The translations under genes and the position numbers were made by a program. This document shows, one piece after another, positions 3,057-6,011 of a stretch of DNA of 6,011 bases. The notes beneath the pieces are model-generated. The model was not told where the DNA came from and searched no databases. It saw only the letters and a list, made by a program, of their open reading frames with translations. Within the stretch, counting starts at the first letter, position 1, and each line of letters starts with the position of its first letter. This DNA is from Treponema sp. UBA2869 (GTDB taxonomy: Bacteria; Spirochaetota; Spirochaetia; Treponematales; Treponemataceae): the NCBI GenBank assembly GCA_002350445.1, contig DEEV01000113.1, positions 19,737-25,747 of the forward strand, written 5' to 3'.

Positions 3057-5618
3057 ATGGGCAAATCTGATGATATCACAAATGAACTTGAAAGCTATGG
3101 AGTCTGGGTAAAACAGCCATCTGACTCTGAAACACAAAGCCCTGCAGAAGAAAACTCTTTTGATCTTCCGGATGTTGGAGAACCAGCAGAAGGTTTTGAA
3201 AACTCAGATTTTTCTGATATGTTCAAAGATGACTTCGGCAATGATGACGACACAACCCTTTCTACTGATGAACTTGCAAATATAACAGGAACAGCAGATG
3301 TTTCTATAGAACAGGTTGATGCACCTGATACATCAGATGACGCATCAGATTTTGCAATGCCAGATACGGCAGCAAACACTGCAACAGAAGACATTACATT
3401 TGAACCGTTAAATGCGGACGAAACAATTTCTGATAATACCCAGGAAGTTACATTCGACGAACCGGCAGAAGAAGTTTCTGAAACACCTGCAGAAGATGTT
3501 ACAGACAGTTTTGGTTCTGACGAAGAAGTTTCTCTTGATGATTTTATGGACGGCGGTTTCTCTGATGATTCTGTAGCAAGCGGCAACAACGGCTACGAAC
3601 CAGGAAAAGAACCTAAAAACGAAGTTCCAGTAAGCACAGAAACCGAAGAACTCTCTCTTGATGATTTTATAGACGGAGACTTTGAATCTGCTCCGGAAGA
3701 AGCAAAAACAGAAGAAATTGATGAAGATGTTCAGCCTCTGGATATGGATTTAACATTTGATGATTCAGCAGATGCTATAGAAACAGTCGAAAATTTTGAT
3801 ATAACAGAAGCAATATCCGACGAGGATGATGCAGAAGAAAATACAGAAACTGTTGATACAAATGAGACAGAAGAAGTTTCTATTGATGATTTTGATACAG
3901 GCTTTAGCGCAGAAGAACCTGCCGCTTCAGAAGAAGTTTCTTCAGCTTCATCAGAAAACTTGAATACAGAAGATGTAGATCTTTCTGACTTTGGAATTGA
4001 TTCATCGGCAGAAGAAACACCTATTGTACAGGATGTAGAAGAATCTAAAAAAGATGACGAAGTTGTAGACTTTGACCTTTCAGTAGGCAACGAAGACACT
4101 TCATCAGCACCTGTAGTAAACGAAGTAAAAGAAGAAAAGACAGAAGAAGCAGATCCTGCAAAAACACCTGTCGAAACATCACTTTTACAGCAGATTGTAG
4201 CAGATCTTTCCGGCTTAAAAGACGAAATCAATCAGCTTAAATCTAACCTTGCAGAAATTAAAGCTGCAGAAAGAGGTCAGACAGAAGCTACCCCCTCTGA
4301 TAATCTTGCAGGAATCGTTGATACAGAGCCTGCAGACGAAGGTGGATTCTTTAGTGACGATGGCTCGGATGACACTATAGCGCTTTCCGGCGATGAACTT
4401 TCTAACATTATGAATTCAGCAGATTTTTCTACTGCAGAAGGTGATGTAGAACCGGATGTTGTAGAAGAAAGTGAACCTGAAATTGAAGAAACAGCAATAG
4501 ATGAATCTGAAATTGCAGAAGAATCAGCCACAGAAGAACCGGTTATTGAAGAATCTGTAGCTGCAGAAGAGCCTGTAATTGAAGAAACAAACGACATGCC
4601 TGTAACTGACGCTGTAGAACAGCTTTCAGAAAAAGAAACAGACGATTTTTCTGCTCAGATAGGCCTTTCGGATGATGATACATTAATTCAGGAATCTATT
4701 CAGGACACAATTCAGGAAGATATTTCTGATGATATGAACGAAGATTTTAGTTTTGACTATGAAAACGAAAATCTTGAAGAGCCTGTAATTGACAATATTT
4801 CAATTGATGAAGAAACAGATGACCTTCCTGACGAAATTTCAATTCCAAAATCAGACGACATTCTGGTTGAATCAAACGACTCTGATTTTATGGACACTGT
4901 AAAAGACAACACAGAGACAGAAATTGAATCTATAGAAGAAGAAACAGAATTTGATACAACAGAAGAAGTTATTGAAGAATCTGAATCATTTACAACAGAA
5001 GATTCTTCTGAAGATTACCAGATAAACGAACCTGTTTCAGAAGAAGAACTCAGCTTTACAAGCACTGATGATTTTTCTGAAGAGCCAGTCATCGAAGATA
5101 CAGCTACAGAAAGTGCTGCTGACGAAACAAGCTTCCCTACTACAGACGACTTTGCTTCAGAAACAACAGAAGCATCTGAACCTGTTTTAGACAATGAACC
5201 TGCTGCAGCAGACGATGACATTCCTACTGTAGACAAGCTTATTAATGATGACGAACTTGAAAATCCAGATGTAATTGATGAACCGGTTACAGAAGAAGCA
5301 GAAGCATCTATTTCGGACGATGAAACTTCAGAAAATGAATCATTTGATGAAATTGACAATCTGAACAATGACCTTTCTTCTGGTAATTTGAACTATCTTA
5401 CAACAGAAGAAAAAGAAAGTTCAGATATGTCAGATTCAATCATCGAAAGCGCAGATAACGGCGGTCTTAATTCAGACTTAAAGCAGGACATTAAATCTGT
5501 TCTTCTTTATATGGATCAGCTGCTTGAAAATCTTCCTGAAGAAAAAATAGTTGAATTTGCAAAATCAGAAGAATTTACAACATACAAAAAGCTTTTCAAC
5601 GAATTAGGATTATCTTAA
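3057..5618 (+). CDS. Very large acidic, mostly disordered repeat protein of unknown function
   Basis: The 853-residue product has no recognisable enzymatic domain. It has no signal peptide and no membrane segment, so it is probably cytoplasmic. Asp, Glu, Ser and Thr dominate. There is no Cys or His, one Arg (406) and one Trp (17). Visible parts in order: a head (1-20) ending SYGVWVKQ; an acidic body with short repeats; a central coiled coil (about 377-402) in which L377, I380, L384, L387, I391, L394, L398 and I401 keep perfect 3-4 spacing; a second acidic body; and a tail (about 804-853) predicted as amphipathic helices, with DIKSVLLYMDQLLENLPEEK (811-830) followed by an FAKSEEF-xxYKKLF-type ending. 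Head, coiled coil and tail look constrained; the rest looks like a flexible linker carrying interaction motifs. Scaffold or adaptor is my inference. A strong ribosome binding site precedes it, and another gene begins one base after its stop. Confidence 0.85.
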   Translation: MGKSDDITNELESYGVWVKQPSDSETQSPAEENSFDLPDVGEPAEGFENSDFSDMFKDDFGNDDDTTLSTDELANITGTADVSIEQVDAPDTSDDASDFAMPDTAANTATEDITFEPLNADETISDNTQEVTFDEPAEEVSETPAEDVTDSFGSDEEVSLDDFMDGGFSDDSVASGNNGYEPGKEPKNEVPVSTETEELSLDDFIDGDFESAPEEAKTEEIDEDVQPLDMDLTFDDSADAIETVENFDITEAISDEDDAEENTETVDTNETEEVSIDDFDTGFSAEEPAASEEVSSASSENLNTEDVDLSDFGIDSSAEETPIVQDVEESKKDDEVVDFDLSVGNEDTSSAPVVNEVKEEKTEEADPAKTPVETSLLQQIVADLSGLKDEINQLKSNLAEIKAAERGQTEATPSDNLAGIVDTEPADEGGFFSDDGSDDTIALSGDELSNIMNSADFSTAEGDVEPDVVEESEPEIEETAIDESEIAEESATEEPVIEESVAAEEPVIEETNDMPVTDAVEQLSEKETDDFSAQIGLSDDDTLIQESIQDTIQEDISDDMNEDFSFDYENENLEEPVIDNISIDEETDDLPDEISIPKSDDILVESNDSDFMDTVKDNTETEIESIEEETEFDTTEEVIEESESFTTEDSSEDYQINEPVSEEELSFTSTDDFSEEPVIEDTATESAADETSFPTTDDFASETTEASEPVLDNEPAAADDDIPTVDKLINDDELENPDVIDEPVTEEAEASISDDETSENESFDEIDNLNNDLSSGNLNYLTTEEKESSDMSDSIIESADNGGLNSDLKQDIKSVLLYMDQLLENLPEEKIVEFAKSEEFTTYKKLFNELGLS
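3246..3305 (+). repeat. Protein repeat module A, copy 1 (residues 64-83)
   Basis: DDTTLSTDELANITGTADVS. It shares the frame DDT-x-LSxDELxNIxxxADxS with copy 2 at 4368-4430 and is preceded, like it, by a Phe/Gly/Asp-rich stretch. The spacing of Leu, Leu and Ile suggests a short amphipathic helix in otherwise disordered sequence. Confidence 0.75.
3522..3992 (+). repeat. EE[VL]S[LI]DDF short-motif repeats (residues 156-312)
   Basis: Four copies: EEVSLDDF (156-163), EELSLDDF (197-204), EEVSIDDF (272-279) and the weaker EDVDLSDF (305-312), mostly followed by a Gly/Asp-Phe pair. The first two also match at DNA level, with one difference over 23 bases (3531-3553 and 3654-3676, 123 bases apart). A hydrophobic-x-hydrophobic core in acidic surroundings is typical of short docking motifs. 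Confidence 0.75.
4368..4430 (+). repeat. Protein repeat module A, copy 2 (residues 438-458)
   Basis: The module reads DDTIALSGDELSNIMNSADF followed by Ser, with one more residue than copy 1. The two copies lie on either side of the coiled coil, about 375 residues apart, as if the protein were an ancient partial duplication. Confidence 0.75.
4533..5099 (+). repeat. EEPVI[ED] short-motif repeats (residues 493-681)
   Basis: Copies are seen at residues 493-499, 504-510, 574-579 and 676-681, and a looser DEPVTEE at 741-747 lies beyond this span. Two copies share 17 identical bases (4566-4582 and 4776-4792, 210 bases apart). A related pair with the frame SF-x-[ST]TDDF lies at 666-673 and 692-699. 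The motifs differ from those in the first half, so the two acidic bodies are not simple copies of each other. Confidence 0.65.
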
Positions 5619-5619
5619 T

Positions 5620-6011
5620 ATGGGATTACTTGCATCCGCAGAAGCTAATCTTTTTAAGCAGACAAAAGGATTAGCTTTTTGTGCTTTAACTAAAAAATAC
5701 AATTTGAATATGTTTGCAATTCTTACAAAAAACTGTTCAAATTATTTTATTAACCAAAGCATAGGCTTTGACGGGGAATCTCTTTTAAAATCATATTCTA
5801 CGCAGTCGTTTTGGGAAGGAACCATTCTTGACGAAGAAAAACTTTATAAATTTTCAAAACAAGATGGAAGTATAAACACTCTTCTTCAGTTTTTATCTTC
5901 AAAAATGAATGAAAAAATAAAGTTTGCAGAAATTTTCCGAAGCGGAAGCAATATCTTTATAAGCGTAAATTCTCAGATTACTCAGGAACTAAAGCAGGAC
6001 TTAAAATTACT
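5620..6011 (+). CDS. Conserved-looking protein of unknown function, first 130 codons (runs off the right edge)
   Basis: The ATG at 5620-5622 comes one base after the stop of the acidic-protein gene, with AGGA at 5606-5609 ten bases upstream, inside that gene's last codons. The frame is open to the window end. The protein starts MGLLASAEANLFKQTKGLAF and has no signal peptide or membrane segment. It then shows strand-like and helix-like alternation: NMFAILTKN, YFINQSIGFDGESLL, STQSFWEGTI, INTLLQFLSSKM and NIFISVNSQI. This looks like a soluble alpha/beta sensor-like or adaptor domain, but I cannot name the family. Composition (Lys, Asn, Phe-rich, with Cys and Arg) is unlike the acidic neighbour. 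Tight spacing implies co-translation and possibly a shared task. A terminator-like hairpin lies within codons 7-21. Met31 is a possible alternative start but has no ribosome binding site. Confidence 0.82.
   Translation, partial: MGLLASAEANLFKQTKGLAFCALTKKYNLNMFAILTKNCSNYFINQSIGFDGESLLKSYSTQSFWEGTILDEEKLYKFSKQDGSINTLLQFLSSKMNEKIKFAEIFRSGSNIFISVNSQITQELKQDLKL
5640..5680 (+). terminator. Terminator-like hairpin inside the 5' coding sequence of the downstream gene
   Basis: Bases 5642-5655 pair with 5664-5677: nine perfect pairs (AAGCTAATC/GATTAGCTT), one G-U, then four A-U pairs, around an eight-base loop. A run of five T (5676-5680) begins in the 3' arm. This is the shape of an intrinsic terminator, but with an AT-rich and therefore weaker stem. 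It lies 20 bases after the start codon of the gene it would block, so it may act as an attenuator or reduce expression of that gene relative to the acidic protein. Chance pairing in AT-rich coding DNA is the alternative. Confidence 0.45.

Noticed and set aside
5211..5228. DDDIPT (residues 719-724) as a mimic of the SSB C-terminal tip DDDIPF
   Set aside because: The SSB tip acts at the extreme C-terminus and ends in Phe; here it is internal and lacks the Phe, and such runs are likely by chance in a protein this acidic.
3095..5368. Four long minus-strand open frames (3095-3589, 3731-4231, 4277-4597, 5015-5368) with Ser-rich products
   Set aside because: They lie wholly within the acidic-protein gene, and their Ser-rich low complexity mirrors the GAA/GAT-rich sense codons. 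They have no ribosome binding sites and no domain features.

Overview
The window looks like chromosomal DNA of a spirochaete, most likely a Treponema-type organism. This is inferred from the AT-rich, purine-biased coding sequence, the housekeeping genes present, and two lineage-type proteins I cannot assign to a broadly known family. The species cannot be named from sequence alone. Almost all of the window is coding, with two short divergent promoter regions (891-1067 and 2931-3056). There is no rRNA, tRNA, CRISPR array, insertion sequence or prophage signature.

Left part, minus strand (1-890): lepB, a type I signal peptidase, is followed 22 bases downstream by hemW, a radical-SAM protein of which only the first 55 codons are in the window. 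They probably form one operon read leftward. LepB has an arginine where the family's catalytic lysine is expected.

Middle, plus strand (1031-2412): a near-consensus promoter drives smpB, the trans-translation factor, with virtually no 5' leader. One base after smpB comes a TTG-started gene for a secreted two-domain protein of unknown function. That gene converges with, and shares a four-base TTAA double stop with, a minus-strand gene (2409-2930) for a DivIC/FtsB-like septum protein that has an extra C-terminal membrane segment.

Right part, plus strand (2931-6011): divergent from the DivIC-like gene, through -10 elements on the same bases, is a gene for an 853-residue, extremely acidic protein. 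It has no Cys or His, one Arg and one Trp. A short conserved-looking head and a helical tail flank a long disordered body with several families of short repeats and one central coiled coil. One base after it starts a further gene, cut by the window edge. A terminator-like hairpin with a T-tract lies inside the first 20 codons of that gene.

Taken together this is a housekeeping segment (protein export, ribosome rescue, division, a haem-related radical-SAM protein) beside a lineage-specific pair at the right end. I see no defence system or mobile element. The best candidates for undescribed biology are the acidic protein with its partner and the hairpin between them, the LepB active-site change, and the leaderless smpB.
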